64,000 bases of DNA from positions 1-64,000 of the forward strand of contig JAWKRP010000035.1 of the NCBI GenBank assembly GCA_041389565.1, written 5' to 3'. This DNA comes from JACKEQ01 sp041389565. Its GTDB lineage: Bacteria; Myxococcota_A; UBA796; GCA-2862545. Shown here one piece after another: positions 1 to 11,304 of the stretch; within the stretch, counting starts at the first letter, position 1, and every line of letters begins with the position of its first letter. The position numbers and the translations under genes are program-made. Under the pieces are notes generated by a model. It was given only the letters and a program-made list of their open reading frames with translations. It made no database searches and had not been told where the DNA came from.

Positions 1-840
1 CGCCTGCGGCCTCGCTGAACGGCGTCGATGGGGCCGATGTCCGCGTCGGCAGAGACGGCGAGGTCGGTGAGGACAGCGTCCGCGTCGGCGGAGACGGCCG
101 TGTTCAGACCGACCCGTCCGAACGCGGTCTCCTCGACGGGGGCGCTCCGAACCCTCACCCGCAGCGGCGTCCAACAGACACCCGAGCTCGAAGACGCCCG
201 CCCTGGTGGGCCCAGGACAGGGGTGGCTGTCGGACCCGCGTGTCTACGCGAGGGATGCCAACGAGCGAAGCGAGGCGGAGGGCGAAGCCCGGAGTCACTG
301 AGCTCGGACGTCGGAGCCCGCGGGGGTCGCCGTCTGCCCGGCCGGACCTGCCCGAACGCTCCTCGACCGACCCGGCGGAGACGAGGAGGTCGGTGAGCAT
401 CCGCGTCGGCGGAGACGAGGGTGTCGATGAGGACGGCGTTCGCGTCGGCGGAGACGAGGGTGTCGATGAGGACGGCGTCCGCGTCGGTCCCCGCGGCGAG
501 TGTTGGGAACGGAGCCTCGACCCTCGGGCCGTTCGGCGGGTCCAACAAGCTCCAGTTACTCCGCGCGCAAGCGCGCTGCGCACTCCGGGCTTCGCCCTCC
601 GCTTGCGGTTCGGAAGACCGCTGCGGCCTGCATCGAGCACGGTTCGACCGGGGCGTATGCGAGGTCGATGGGGCGGGGACCGTGCCCGACGCCTGCGGCC
701 TCGCTGAACGACAACGAAGGGGCCGACGTCCGCGTCGGCGGAGACGAGGATGTCGGTGGGGACGGCGTCTGCGTCGGCAGAGACCAGGTCTCTCCACCGT
801 CTCGCGCGCCACGACGTCCGCGCCAGATCACACGCACGTG
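1..840. repeat. Dispersed intergenic element built of 39-bp units
   Basis: No credible gene is seen here. The stretch is built from diverged 39-bp units beginning cgcgtcggcggagacgag, for example at 402, 441 and about 720, with a related unit near 39. Between them lies a unique-looking block (about 545-650) whose reverse complement recurs at about 52890-52990. Open frames exist on both strands, but they translate to repetitive, arginine-rich sequence with no domain, which is expected of GC-rich DNA with a period divisible by three. The element sits just beyond the 3' end of the kinase gene ending at 1311. Confidence 0.75.
402..479 (+). repeat. Two adjacent 39-bp tandem units
   Basis: Units 402-440 and 441-479 differ only in the last base or so. 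In one forward frame each would read RVGGDEGVDEDGV. They are the best conserved pair of the dispersed family; more diverged 39-bp units occur near 39, 720 and, inverted, around 52720-52840. Confidence 0.85.
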
Positions 841-1260
841 GTGCGGACAGCACCTGCGTCCATCCTCATCCACCGCCCGTTCCGACGCACCGAAGGCGGG
901 GTCTCGGGTGGACTGTCGGCCCCCGACCTCCGCGTCTCTGCCACCTCGGCGACCCCTGCGTTGAAGTCGGGCGCTCCCCCGCCGACGTCGATGGGGCCGT
1001 CAAAACCCTTCGCCTCCAGAACACCACGCTCGTCGCGAGGACTGCCCCTGCGTCCATCCTCAGCCTCCGCCCTGCCGAGAAGCACGGAGCCGTCCATCCG
1101 GTCCGTGTCGCCGATGCCCAGGTCTCGGGTGGACCGTCGGCCCCGGACCTCTGTGTACCTCAGCGACCTCTGTGTTTAAATCCGGCGTTCGCCCAAGGAC
1201 ATCGACGGGGGGTCTCGAGACGGGCGTTCCCCATCAACGCCGATGGCAGCGCCCGAGGCC
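841..1260. repeat. Second repeat module, two diverged direct copies
   Basis: Two diverged direct copies (about 848-1040 and 1043-1250) share blocks such as cctgcgtccatcctca and ggtctcgggtgga, then a GC-rich stretch and a block resembling cctctgcgtctctgc...cctcggcgacccctgcgtt. The inverse of that block is a short-period motif of the ACGCAGAGG or ACACAGAGG type. A third, inverted copy lies at about 52605-52705. Near 1276 the related string cacgaaagaccatgaagatcatga occurs. No gene is supported here. Confidence 0.65.
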
Positions 1261-1310
1261 GAACAAACGCCAATCCACGAAAGACCATGAAGATCATGAT
1301 GTTTCGCGAG

Positions 1311-3403
<2,093 letters not shown>

Positions 3404-3404
<1 letters not shown>

Positions 3405-5248
3405 CAGAGGAGCGGGGTGTCTCGATGGGCCTGGTTGCGACGCCATCCGAGGGGGAGCCAGATGACGATGCCGTTCACCGCGAGGATGACGTTCGCGATG
3501 TTCATCCACAAGAGCGTGGTGCCTTCGTTGGCCATCGCGAGCAGGAACGCCGCGAGGAATGCGAGGGTGCCCACGAACAGTCGCCACTCGGCGATGAGCG
3601 TCGCGATCATCGCGAGCATGAAGTACACGAACAGCTCGATGGTGCCCGAGAGCTCGGAGTCGGCTCCGTACAGCCAGCAACCGACGTTCAAGATGAACGC
3701 GAGGCCGGGCCCGAGCGCGACGAGCACAATGATGATGCGGTTCAACCTCGACTTCACGAGCCAAGGTGCCAGCAGGGTGAGCAGGACGCCCGTGAGGAAG
3801 AACGTGCCCCCCGAGATCGCGAGCTCACGCAGGTAGCCCTTCGGGATGCCGAGCAGGGCCGACGTGATGGGGGTGAGCGCCCACACCGCCCCCACCGCGC
3901 TGAACACCATGAGGCGGGCGACCCATGCCGTGCGGGGGTCGTTGTCCTCTTCGAGCCGCTCGAGCCGGGCCTTCGCGCGCTTCCGCCGCTCGCGGACCTC
4001 CGCCACGGCGTCGCGCAGCTCGGACGGAGCGTCGGGGAGCTGCTTCAAGAGCAGGTGCGCCGCGCGATCGTCGCCCTGGCGGAGCTCGTATCGGACCATC
4101 ATCTCGGTGGCCTCGCGCAGGCCGTCGCGCGCCTCGTCGACGGCCTCGGACGCCTCGAGCGCCTGCTGGAACCCGAACCGGCACGCGCTGTACAGGTCGT
4201 AGAGCGCGAACCGGTGGGCCGCGGAGTCCTCGGGGTGCTCGACCCCGGCCACGGTGCGCAGCGCGTCGAGCTTCGCGGACGCCGAGCGGACGAGCGCCTG
4301 GGCTCCACGTCGCGACAGGTAGCGCTGGACGGCCGCCCGGAACTCCGCGACCGACGGCGGGCGGTGCTCGGGGTCTTTCGCGAGCGACGACGCCAGGAGG
4401 TCGGCCAGCGGCCAGTGGGAGTCGATGGTGGTGGGCTTGAACAGCGCCTTGTACACGGCCTCGACGTCGTTGCCCGTGTGCGGCGGCTTGCCCGCGATGA
4501 TGCGGTACAGGAGCGCGCCCAGCAGGTAGATGTCGGCGCGCTCGGTGAGCTTGGTGCCGTCGCCTTCGGCCATCTCGGGGGCCATGTACGCGGGGGTGCC
4601 CGTGATGCCGCGCTGCTCGTACGCGAGCGGCAGGCGGTCGCGGTGCGCTTCCGTGAGGCTGACCGCGATGCCCCAGTCCATCACCCACACCTCGCCGTAC
4701 CGCCCGATGAGCACGTTGCTCGGCTTCAGGTCGCGGTGCAGCACCCCGTGGTCGTGGGCGTACTCGACGGCGTTGCACACCGACACCAGCACCTCGAGGT
4801 TCCACACGAGCGGATCGTCACGACCGAAGCGCGCTTTCACCTCGGTCGCGTCGTTGATGAGCGTGGACCACGCGACCCCCTCGATCTTCTTCATGATGAC
4901 GTGCGGACGCCCGTCGATCACGTGGATGTCGTAGACCGGCACGATGTTGGGGTGCTCGAGGGCGCCCGCGACCCACGCCTCCTGGAGGATGCTGCCGACA
5001 TCCTCAGGATCGTCCGTGCGGGGCGCCTTCACCGCGACCTCGCGCCCGAGCGCCGTCTGCTCGCCGGCCCGCACGATGCCCATGCTGCCGCGACCGAGGA
5101 TCTTGCCCATCACGAGGCGGGGCTGCTCCCCACGCAGCAGTCGCTCCACGGACCCGAAGTACGCGTCGCCCCGCATGGTGGTGTCGTGCGTCTCCTCCGG
5201 ATCCAGGTCTGCGGGGAGTCGCTGGATCGGAGGCCGGGAACCGCTCAT
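3404..5248 (-). CDS. Ser/Thr protein kinase with multi-pass C-terminal membrane domain
   Basis: The product (614 aa) carries a complete kinase domain after a short N-terminal tail: glycine loop ILGRGSMGI at 50-58, catalytic Lys in VAVK at 74, HRDLKPSN at 171-178, and DWG at 191-193 in place of DFG. A helical region follows, with a charged segment rich in Arg and Glu near 430-450. The last 150 or so residues form about five to six hydrophobic helices. This layout puts the kinase in the cytosol, tethered to a multi-pass membrane module. It is the first gene of a two-gene unit with the next kinase, overlapping it by one base, so the two are probably made together. The ligand and targets cannot be read from the sequence. 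Confidence 0.9.
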
Positions 5249-5298
5249 TGCACCGAGGCTACCGCATCACGGCGCGCCCAAGGGGATACTCTCGCGGC

Positions 5299-5748
5299 AT
5301 GGACCTCACCGACGCCCTGCTGGTCGTGGCGCTCGTGCTCCTGGCGCTCGCCGTGCTGGGCTGGTGGCGGGCCCACACGCGCGTGCGGCGGAACAACACG
5401 CGCCGGCTGAAGGTGGCGTTCGCCGGAGAGGACGCCGCGGACGCCGTGCTGGCCGCACACGGCTTCGAGGTGCTCGACCACCAGGTGATCGTGGAGTTCC
5501 CCATGGAGCTCGACGGGGCCGAGGTGTGGGTGCAGAACCGCGCCGACCGCGTGGTCCAGCGCGACGGGCGCATCTACGTGGCCGACGTGAAGACCGGCGA
5601 CCGTGCCCGCGACCCCACGACCCCCGCGACCCGACGTCAGCTGCTCGAGTACTGGCTGTCCCACGAGGCGGACGGGATCCTGCTCGTGGACATGGAGGCC
5701 CAGACGGTCACCGAGGTGTCGTTCCCCGCCTTCCCGGGGCCCCGGTGA
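5299..5748 (+). CDS. Membrane-anchored PD-(D/E)XK nuclease-like protein
   Basis: This 149-aa protein has one N-terminal membrane helix (about 4-22), then a compact domain resembling Holliday-junction-resolvase or RecB-type PD-(D/E)XK nucleases. Glu44 sits in AGEDAADAVL, Asp83 in RADRVV, and Asp96-Lys98 in VADVKTG, which gives the E...D...DxK pattern. Family members cut or bind DNA or RNA; which applies here is unknown, and the membrane anchor is unusual. An upstream in-frame ATG at 5248 is rejected because starting at 5299 places the hydrophobic helix at the N-terminus. The gene overlaps tmcA by four bases (GTGA), so the two are translationally coupled. Confidence 0.7.
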   Translation: MDLTDALLVVALVLLALAVLGWWRAHTRVRRNNTRRLKVAFAGEDAADAVLAAHGFEVLDHQVIVEFPMELDGAEVWVQNRADRVVQRDGRIYVADVKTGDRARDPTTPATRRQLLEYWLSHEADGILLVDMEAQTVTEVSFPAFPGPR

Positions 5749-7604
5749 AGCGCGGCGTCGCCGTGTTCCGCGGGTCGCCCGACGCGACGGCCGCCGCAGC
5801 GCGGGCGCTCGTCGGGACCGAGGGTGTGCTGTGGGTGGGCGACGGCGGCGCGGCCCCCTCGGACGTGAAGCGCCTGCTGGGCGGGACCTTCGACGCGGTC
5901 GTGCTCGACCTGCATGCCGGCTTCGACCCCGACCTGCTCGGACGGGCGCACGGGTTCGTCGCGGCGGGAGGGGCGCTGGTGCTGCGGATGCCCGAGCGGC
6001 CGGTGCGGTCCGCGGCGCTCGCCGTGCCTCCGTACCCGGTGGAGGACGTGGGCACCCGGATGTGGGACCGGCTGGAGCGGGCGCTCGCACGGCTCGAACC
6101 CCAGCCGTACGCGCCGGTCCGCACGTTCCACGGCACGGTGGAGCAGGACGCCCTCGTGGAGCGCCTGAGGGCTCGCCTGACCTCCGGGACGCCCGCCCGG
6201 ATCGCGCTGACCGCCGACCGCGGACGCGGGAAGTCCGTGGCGCTCGGACGCGCGGCCGCCGGGCTCGGTGCGGTCGTGACGTCCGCCCATCCCGAGCAGG
6301 TGCGCGAGGTGCTGCGGTTCGCGCCCGACGCCCGGTGGGTCGACCCGCTGGCCGTCGCCCGCGGAGAGGGGTCGGCGAGCATCGTGCTGGTCGACGAGGC
6401 CGCAGCGCTGTCCGTGCCCCTGCTCCAGGCCGTTCTGGCGGCGTGTCCGGGCGCTCACCTGGTGCTCGCGAGCACGGTGCACGGGTACGAGGGCCACGGG
6501 CGCGGGTTCAGCCTGCGGTTCCTGCCCACCGTGCCCGGGCTCGAGCGCCACACGCTGTCCACGCCCATCCGGTGGGCCCCGGACGACCCCCTCGAAGCGT
6601 TCGTGCACGAGGGCCTGCTGCTCGACGCGGAGCCGTGCGAGCCGTCGGAAGGCCCCGTCCACACGGCTGCTCTCGAAGGAGATGCGCTGGAGTCCCGCCT
6701 CCGTGGGGTGTTCGGGCTGCTGGTCGCCGCGCACTACCGCACCACCCCGAGCGACCTGCAGCGCGTGCTCGACGCGCCGAACCTCGACGTGCACGGGCTG
6801 TTCGAGGGTCCCGACCTCTCGGCGGTGTCCCTGGTGGCCCGCGAGGGGGGGCTGTCCGACACCGAGCTCACGCGCCTCGCCGCCGGCGAGCGGCTCCGCG
6901 GACACGCCCTGGCCGAGACCCTCGCCGTCCACTCCGGCCGTCCCGACGCGGCGCGCCTGGCGATGATCCGCAGCGTGCGCACGGCCGTCCATCCGGACCG
7001 GCGCCGTCGCGGGCTCGCCCGGGTCCTCGTCGACCACGTGCACGGGAGCTACACCCCCGACCTGTTCGGCACCCTGTTCGGGGCCACCCCGGCCCTGCTC
7101 GCGTTCCGCCGGTCCCAGGGCTATCGCCTCGTGCGCCTCGGCGTGTCGCGCGGTAGCCGCACGGGCGAGCCGAGCGCGGTGATGGTGCGTCCGGTGTCGC
7201 CCGACGCGCATGCGCTGGTCCACGACCTCCGCGCGGTGCTCGCCCGCGACCTGCCCCTCCAGCTCGAGCTGATGCAGGCCGACGGGCTCCCGCTCGCGCC
7301 GGACCTCCTCCAGGCCGTGCTGGCCGACCTCCCCGCGCCCGCACCCCTCGACGGGCCCGCGATCACCGAGGCCGTGCGTGCCTACACCCGCGGATCGCGC
7401 CCCTACGACGCGATGGCGACGGCCCTCACCGCGTTCGTGCAGGCCTCCGACCTCACGCCGCTGGAGGGGGAGGCGCGCCAGCTCGTGGAGGCGCGCGTGC
7501 TCCACCGGGCTTCGTGGACCGAGCTCTCCGCTCGCACCGGTCTGCCCGTGCCCGCCGTGATGCGGGCGCTGCGGCGGGCCTTCCGCGAGCTCACGGGGGG
7601 GTGA
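5745..7604 (+). CDS. tmcA: tRNA(Met) cytidine acetyltransferase TmcA
   Basis: TmcA uses acetyl-CoA and ATP to make N4-acetylcytidine at the wobble base of elongator tRNA-Met. The product (619 aa, somewhat shorter than the E. coli enzyme) has the expected order: an N-terminal alpha/beta domain, a helicase-like ATPase with Walker A TADRGRGKS at 156-164 and Walker B VLVDEAA at 214-220, the family segment STVHGYEGHGRGF at 243-255, and a GNAT acetyltransferase domain (about 330-470) with the acetyl-CoA loop HPDRRRRGLA. A helical C-terminal tail follows. The GTG start at 5745 overlaps the stop of the nuclease-like gene. The 3' end overlaps the convergent neighbour by 14 bases. Confidence 0.92.
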   Translation: MKRGVAVFRGSPDATAAAARALVGTEGVLWVGDGGAAPSDVKRLLGGTFDAVVLDLHAGFDPDLLGRAHGFVAAGGALVLRMPERPVRSAALAVPPYPVEDVGTRMWDRLERALARLEPQPYAPVRTFHGTVEQDALVERLRARLTSGTPARIALTADRGRGKSVALGRAAAGLGAVVTSAHPEQVREVLRFAPDARWVDPLAVARGEGSASIVLVDEAAALSVPLLQAVLAACPGAHLVLASTVHGYEGHGRGFSLRFLPTVPGLERHTLSTPIRWAPDDPLEAFVHEGLLLDAEPCEPSEGPVHTAALEGDALESRLRGVFGLLVAAHYRTTPSDLQRVLDAPNLDVHGLFEGPDLSAVSLVAREGGLSDTELTRLAAGERLRGHALAETLAVHSGRPDAARLAMIRSVRTAVHPDRRRRGLARVLVDHVHGSYTPDLFGTLFGATPALLAFRRSQGYRLVRLGVSRGSRTGEPSAVMVRPVSPDAHALVHDLRAVLARDLPLQLELMQADGLPLAPDLLQAVLADLPAPAPLDGPAITEAVRAYTRGSRPYDAMATALTAFVQASDLTPLEGEARQLVEARVLHRASWTELSARTGLPVPAVMRALRRAFRELTGG

Positions 7605-8580
7605 GGAACCCGGGCTTCCCACGCAGCCCCATCTCGAGCGCGAACAGGCGCCCCTGGGACCGGTCGGACACGTACAGGGTGGTCTCCTCCCAGCCGTTCA
7701 CGCCGTTCCCCCAGCGCAGGTTGGGGATCCAGCTGCTCGGGAGGTCGGCCACGAGGTTCACGATCTGGCCGTCGGGCGTGATGCGGTACACCTTCCCGGC
7801 CACGAACTCCGTGATGTACACGTTCCCGCACTCGTCGACGTTGATCCCGTCGAAACCACCGTTGTTCCCAGGGTCTTGCACGAGCACCCGCGGCGGGTCG
7901 AACGTGTCGACGCCCGTGCGATCGACGGCGTAGACCACGCCTCCCCCGAAGCTGCCGACGTACAGGATCTGGTAGTCGGGCGAGAAGATCACGCCGTTCG
8001 GGTTGTTCAGGTTCTCGGCGATGGTGGTGAACTCGCCCGTGGTGCTGTCGACCCGGCGCACGCGCCCGGCGTTCTGCTCGGCGACGTACACGAACCCGTC
8101 GGGGTCGACCTCGGCGCCGTTCGGGTACGCCATGCCCGTGACCAGGGTGTTCTTGGCGCCGGTGGTGATGTCGACGTGGACCAGCGAGTTGCCCGCCACG
8201 TCGCACACGACGAAGTTCCCGCTGGGGAGCATGCGCGTGCAGGCCGCCGACCCGGTGACGTTGGGGGACAGCAGCTGCGTGGCGCCGGTGATGGGGTCGC
8301 GCGCGACGAGGTTGCCCGAGCCGTTGATCGACACGTGGCGGCCGAGCATGTCGATGTCGAAGTCTTCGGACCCGCCGAACCCGTTGTGGGACTGGAACGG
8401 CACGGGGACCGGGAGCAGCGCGTCGCACACCGGCGTGGGCGGCTCCGCCGTGTCGCCCGTGTGGACGATGGCGGTCTCGGTGACATCGGTGTCGGTGTCG
8501 ACCGGGGTGGGCGGATCGGTGTCGGCCGTGGGCGGGCCCTTCGAGCACGCGAGCAACGACAGCAGGGGCGCCAGGATCAT
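7591..8580 (-). CDS. Lipoprotein with SMP-30/NHL-type beta-propeller
   Basis: The 329-aa product starts with a very short lipoprotein signal (MILAPLLSLLAC, Cys12), then an Asp/Thr-Pro linker typical of surface proteins in this window. The rest is a six-bladed propeller-like domain with repeated motifs such as GNFVVCDVAGNSLVHVD, PNGAEVDPDGFVYVAEQNAG and PNGVIFSPD, as in gluconolactonase/SMP-30 and NHL proteins. It may be a lactonase or a binding propeller; metal ligands were not assigned. ATG 8580 overlaps the stop of the upstream phosphatase gene (TGATG), so the two form an operon. Confidence 0.75.
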   Translation of the reverse strand: MILAPLLSLLACSKGPPTADTDPPTPVDTDTDVTETAIVHTGDTAEPPTPVCDALLPVPVPFQSHNGFGGSEDFDIDMLGRHVSINGSGNLVARDPITGATQLLSPNVTGSAACTRMLPSGNFVVCDVAGNSLVHVDITTGAKNTLVTGMAYPNGAEVDPDGFVYVAEQNAGRVRRVDSTTGEFTTIAENLNNPNGVIFSPDYQILYVGSFGGGVVYAVDRTGVDTFDPPRVLVQDPGNNGGFDGINVDECGNVYITEFVAGKVYRITPDGQIVNLVADLPSSWIPNLRWGNGVNGWEETTLYVSDRSQGRLFALEMGLRGKPGFLTPP

Positions 8581-9128
8581 CACCGCTCCATCTCGTACTG
8601 GACCACCACTTCCTCCTGCTCGATCGTCTCGATGGACCCCGGACGCAGCTCGCGGATCAGCGCGATCGCCTCGACGGCGGACAGGCCCTCGTGGACGAAC
8701 CAGATGGCGGCCATCGTGCCCGACCGACCCCGACCCGCCAGGCAGTGGACCCCCACGCGCTGCTGGGCCGCCACCCGCGACTCCATCGCGGCCACGAACA
8801 CGTCGACCTGCTCCGGCGACGGCGCGTGGTAGTCGGGGATCGGCAGGTGCAGCGACTCGAGCCCGGCCGCCTCGAGATCGGCCGCCGCGAGCGGGCTCTC
8901 GGTGAGGGTGACCAGCAGATCGACGCCGTCGGCCGCGATGTTCGGGAGGTCGTACGGCTGGGGGCGCGGCATCACGGCGAGGTGATCGTCGACCCACGAG
9001 TAGCCCCACATCATCGGCGTCGACACCTCTTCCCCCGCGTCGAGCCAGGCTCCTTCGGGCGAGGGACGGGCGGCCGAGTCGATCGGAACGCACGCCACGA
9101 GCAGGAACAGGGCCACCATGGGAGCCAT
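8580..9128 (-). CDS. Exported dual-specificity (Cys) phosphatase
   Basis: The 182-aa product carries the CX5R signature of Cys-dependent phosphatases: VHCLAGRGRSGT, with Cys129 as nucleophile and Arg135. Asp99 in PIPDY is a plausible general acid. The fold matches dual-specificity or CDC14/PTEN-like enzymes, which remove phosphate from proteins or lipids. The N-terminus MAPMVALFLLVAC is a short lipoprotein signal, so the enzyme probably acts outside the cytoplasm. ATG 9119 is an alternative start that would shorten the signal further. It overlaps the downstream propeller lipoprotein by one base. Confidence 0.8.
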   Translation of the reverse strand: MAPMVALFLLVACVPIDSAARPSPEGAWLDAGEEVSTPMMWGYSWVDDHLAVMPRPQPYDLPNIAADGVDLLVTLTESPLAAADLEAAGLESLHLPIPDYHAPSPEQVDVFVAAMESRVAAQQRVGVHCLAGRGRSGTMAAIWFVHEGLSAVEAIALIRELRPGSIETIEQEEVVVQYEMER

Positions 9129-9238
9129 TCTATCCGAGGGTGAGGGGATCGTCGCCGGTGCGGACGAGAGCAGAGAAGGAGCAACGCGAGCACCGGCAAC
9201 GAAGCCGACTGCAGGTACGCGGCATCCGGGGCTCCGGA

Positions 9239-10369
9239 TCAGTCTTCGACGAGGAGGAACGCGTCGAGATCGTCGGACGTGTCGAACGCGTCTCCGGACG
9301 CCTGCGCGGGCTCGGCCTCGGGCGCACCTCCGCCGCCTCCGCGCTTCTTGCGACGGCGGCGCTTCTTCCCGCTGCCCTCTTCCGCCGGAGGACCTGCCGA
9401 ACGCTCGGACGACCGGGCCCCCGCGGGCGCGCCGGCTCCGTGCGGACGCGGGCCGTCGGGCGATCCCTGGGTCTTCGGGGTGCGAGCCGGACGTCGCGGC
9501 GGCAGCCCCAGCGCTTCGCGCTTCCGCCGGGACTCCTCCTGCATCGCTTCGATCTCGCGCAGCAGGGAGCTCGTGTCGGTCGGGCCTCCGGTCTTCGGGC
9601 GACGGCCCGTGAGCCGGGTGTCGGGCGTGAGCTCGCCCGACTCGTACAGCACCCACATCTCCTCGCCGTAGTTCTTGGAGCGCAGGGCGGGCGTGTGGCG
9701 GGCGAGGAACCGCGTGAGGTTGTCGACGTCGCGGATGAGCAGCTTGCGGGCATTGCGGTTGTGCGCGGCGTCGACGGCCTGCGGGAAGTCGATGATCACG
9801 GGGCCATCGGCGGACAGCAGCACGTTGAAGTCGGACAGGTCGCCGTGGACGATGCCCGCGCACAGCATCTTCACGACCTCGCGCAGGAGGATGTGGAAGA
9901 GATCCCACGCTTCGTCTTCCGAGAACGTGGCGTCGACCAGGCGGGGGGCCGGCTCGCCATAGGCGTCCTGCACGAGCTCCATCACGAGCACGCCTTCGAC
10001 GAACGCGAACGGCTCCGGAACCCGTACCCCGGCGGCGGTGAGCCGGTAGATCACGTCGACCTCGGCATTCCGCCAGGCGGCCTCGATCTGCTCGCGACCG
10101 TACCGCGACCGCTTCGTCATCGCGCGCTGTTGCCGGGAGTTCCGGACCTTTCGACCCTCGGTGTACTCCGCGCGGTGCTTGAAGCTGCGGTTCGCGGCCT
10201 CTTTGTAGATCTTCGCCACCCGAAGCTCGTCTTCCGCGACCACCAGGAAGACGTCGGCCTCCTTCCCGCTCATCAACGGCCGGAGCACGTCCTGGACGAC
10301 CCCCTGGTCGAGCAGGGGAATGAGGGCTTCGGGTACGCGCACGCGTTCGGGTCTCCGTCCTGGGAGCAT
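9239..10369 (-). CDS. RIO1-family atypical protein kinase
   Basis: The product (376 aa) has the RIO signature: SGKEADVFLV near 34-43, Lys53 in LRVAKIYKE, the catalytic segment VHGDLSDFNVLL around 174-185 and the metal-binding segment IIDFPQAVD around 192-200. RIO kinases act in ribosome maturation in archaea and eukaryotes; bacterial members are less understood. The last 130 residues form a low-complexity, basic and Pro/Gly-rich tail (RRRRKKRGGGGG) ending in an acidic segment, a likely nucleic-acid-binding extension. The ATG at 10369 is chosen because the RIO domain begins about 25 residues later; no clear ribosome site is seen. The gene stands alone. Confidence 0.85.
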   Translation of the reverse strand: MLPGRRPERVRVPEALIPLLDQGVVQDVLRPLMSGKEADVFLVVAEDELRVAKIYKEAANRSFKHRAEYTEGRKVRNSRQQRAMTKRSRYGREQIEAAWRNAEVDVIYRLTAAGVRVPEPFAFVEGVLVMELVQDAYGEPAPRLVDATFSEDEAWDLFHILLREVVKMLCAGIVHGDLSDFNVLLSADGPVIIDFPQAVDAAHNRNARKLLIRDVDNLTRFLARHTPALRSKNYGEEMWVLYESGELTPDTRLTGRRPKTGGPTDTSSLLREIEAMQEESRRKREALGLPPRRPARTPKTQGSPDGPRPHGAGAPAGARSSERSAGPPAEEGSGKKRRRRKKRGGGGGAPEAEPAQASGDAFDTSDDLDAFLLVED

Positions 10370-10608
10370 AATGCACGGGAGCGCGCCCACGGGGACTCCG
10401 AGCGACCGCCCAGCGGGCCGTTCGCGGATCCGAAGCCTTCGCCGCGTCGTTCTGCACGCCCCCGGTGACGTGATAGGGGGCTGCCGGGATCCGCGGGCCC
10501 CCACCGGACGGTGGCTCGCGCGAGGAGCTGACCGCCCTGACGCCGTCCTGGCCAATCACACTCGAACCCGACGCCCTCGAGGGCGAAGCGCGCCAGTGCA
10601 CGCACCTC

Positions 10609-11304
10609 ATGCTGGGCCCGTTCGATCTGTGGGTCGTCCGCAGCGGCGGAGAGGCGTTCCTCGCGTGGTCCACCGCGGGCGACGAGCTGCGCGAGCGCGG
10701 CTTCGACGACGCTCCCCGCCCTGACAGCCAGCCCGCCCTGCTCCGCGTGCCCGAGCCGGGCCGCATCGTGCTCGAGCCCCGCACGGCGCCGCTCTCCATC
10801 GTCGCGCGCCCCGAGACCCCCGTGTCGCTGGCCCCCGGCGCCTCCCTGCGCGCGTACGTCAGCACGCCGCTGTGGCTCCAGATGTCGACCCGCGGCGGCG
10901 CCGGTCCGGAGCTCGCAGTCCAGCCGCTGAAGCACACCTGGGCCGGCACGACCACCGACGGCTCGCTGTGCATCGCGACCCGCACGCACCTCCGCCTGTC
11001 GCTCGAGCGCCTCCCGCGCCGCGCCCACCGCATCCTGTCGGCCATCGTGCTGAGGAACGCCACCAACGAGACGGTGAAGGTCGAGCGGCTCGTGCTGCCC
11101 CTCCCACTGGCGCGGCTCTACGCCGACGGCGACCTGCTGTGGAGCGAGAGCATCACGCTGGTCCACAAGGAGGGCGGCACCGACTCCCTGCTCAACGGTC
11201 CGCCGCGCGAAGCGGCGTCGGCCGTGCAGGTGGCGGCTTCCCGCGTGTCGTCGTCGCGCGGCCTGACCGGCGTGGTGTCCGCCGTGCTCGCGGGGATCGT
11301 ATGA
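10609..11304 (+). CDS. DUF432-like protein paired with MscS
   Basis: The 231-aa protein resembles DUF432 proteins: a segment like LKHTWAGTTTDGSLCIATRT followed by LRNATNETVKVERLVLPLPL and YADGDLLWSE. DUF432 genes are often found beside mechanosensitive channels, as here, where ATGA joins it to an MscS gene. Its role is unknown; regulation of the channel is an inference. The true start may be further upstream: the frame is open and protein-like (ELTALTPSWPITLEPDALEG) back to a stop at 10471, with no ATG, GTG or TTG, but GAGGAG at 10522 precedes CTG at 10537. The ATG given is the first standard start. Confidence 0.65.
   Translation: MLGPFDLWVVRSGGEAFLAWSTAGDELRERGFDDAPRPDSQPALLRVPEPGRIVLEPRTAPLSIVARPETPVSLAPGASLRAYVSTPLWLQMSTRGGAGPELAVQPLKHTWAGTTTDGSLCIATRTHLRLSLERLPRRAHRILSAIVLRNATNETVKVERLVLPLPLARLYADGDLLWSESITLVHKEGGTDSLLNGPPREAASAVQVAASRVSSSRGLTGVVSAVLAGIV

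Noticed and set aside
402..479. Tandem units as a CRISPR array
   Set aside because: Units are directly adjacent with no spacers, and no cas gene is nearby.
28..1179. Several open frames in the repeat region
   Set aside because: They run through 39-bp units on both strands, have no domain or ribosome site, and the units recur inverted elsewhere without conserving one frame.
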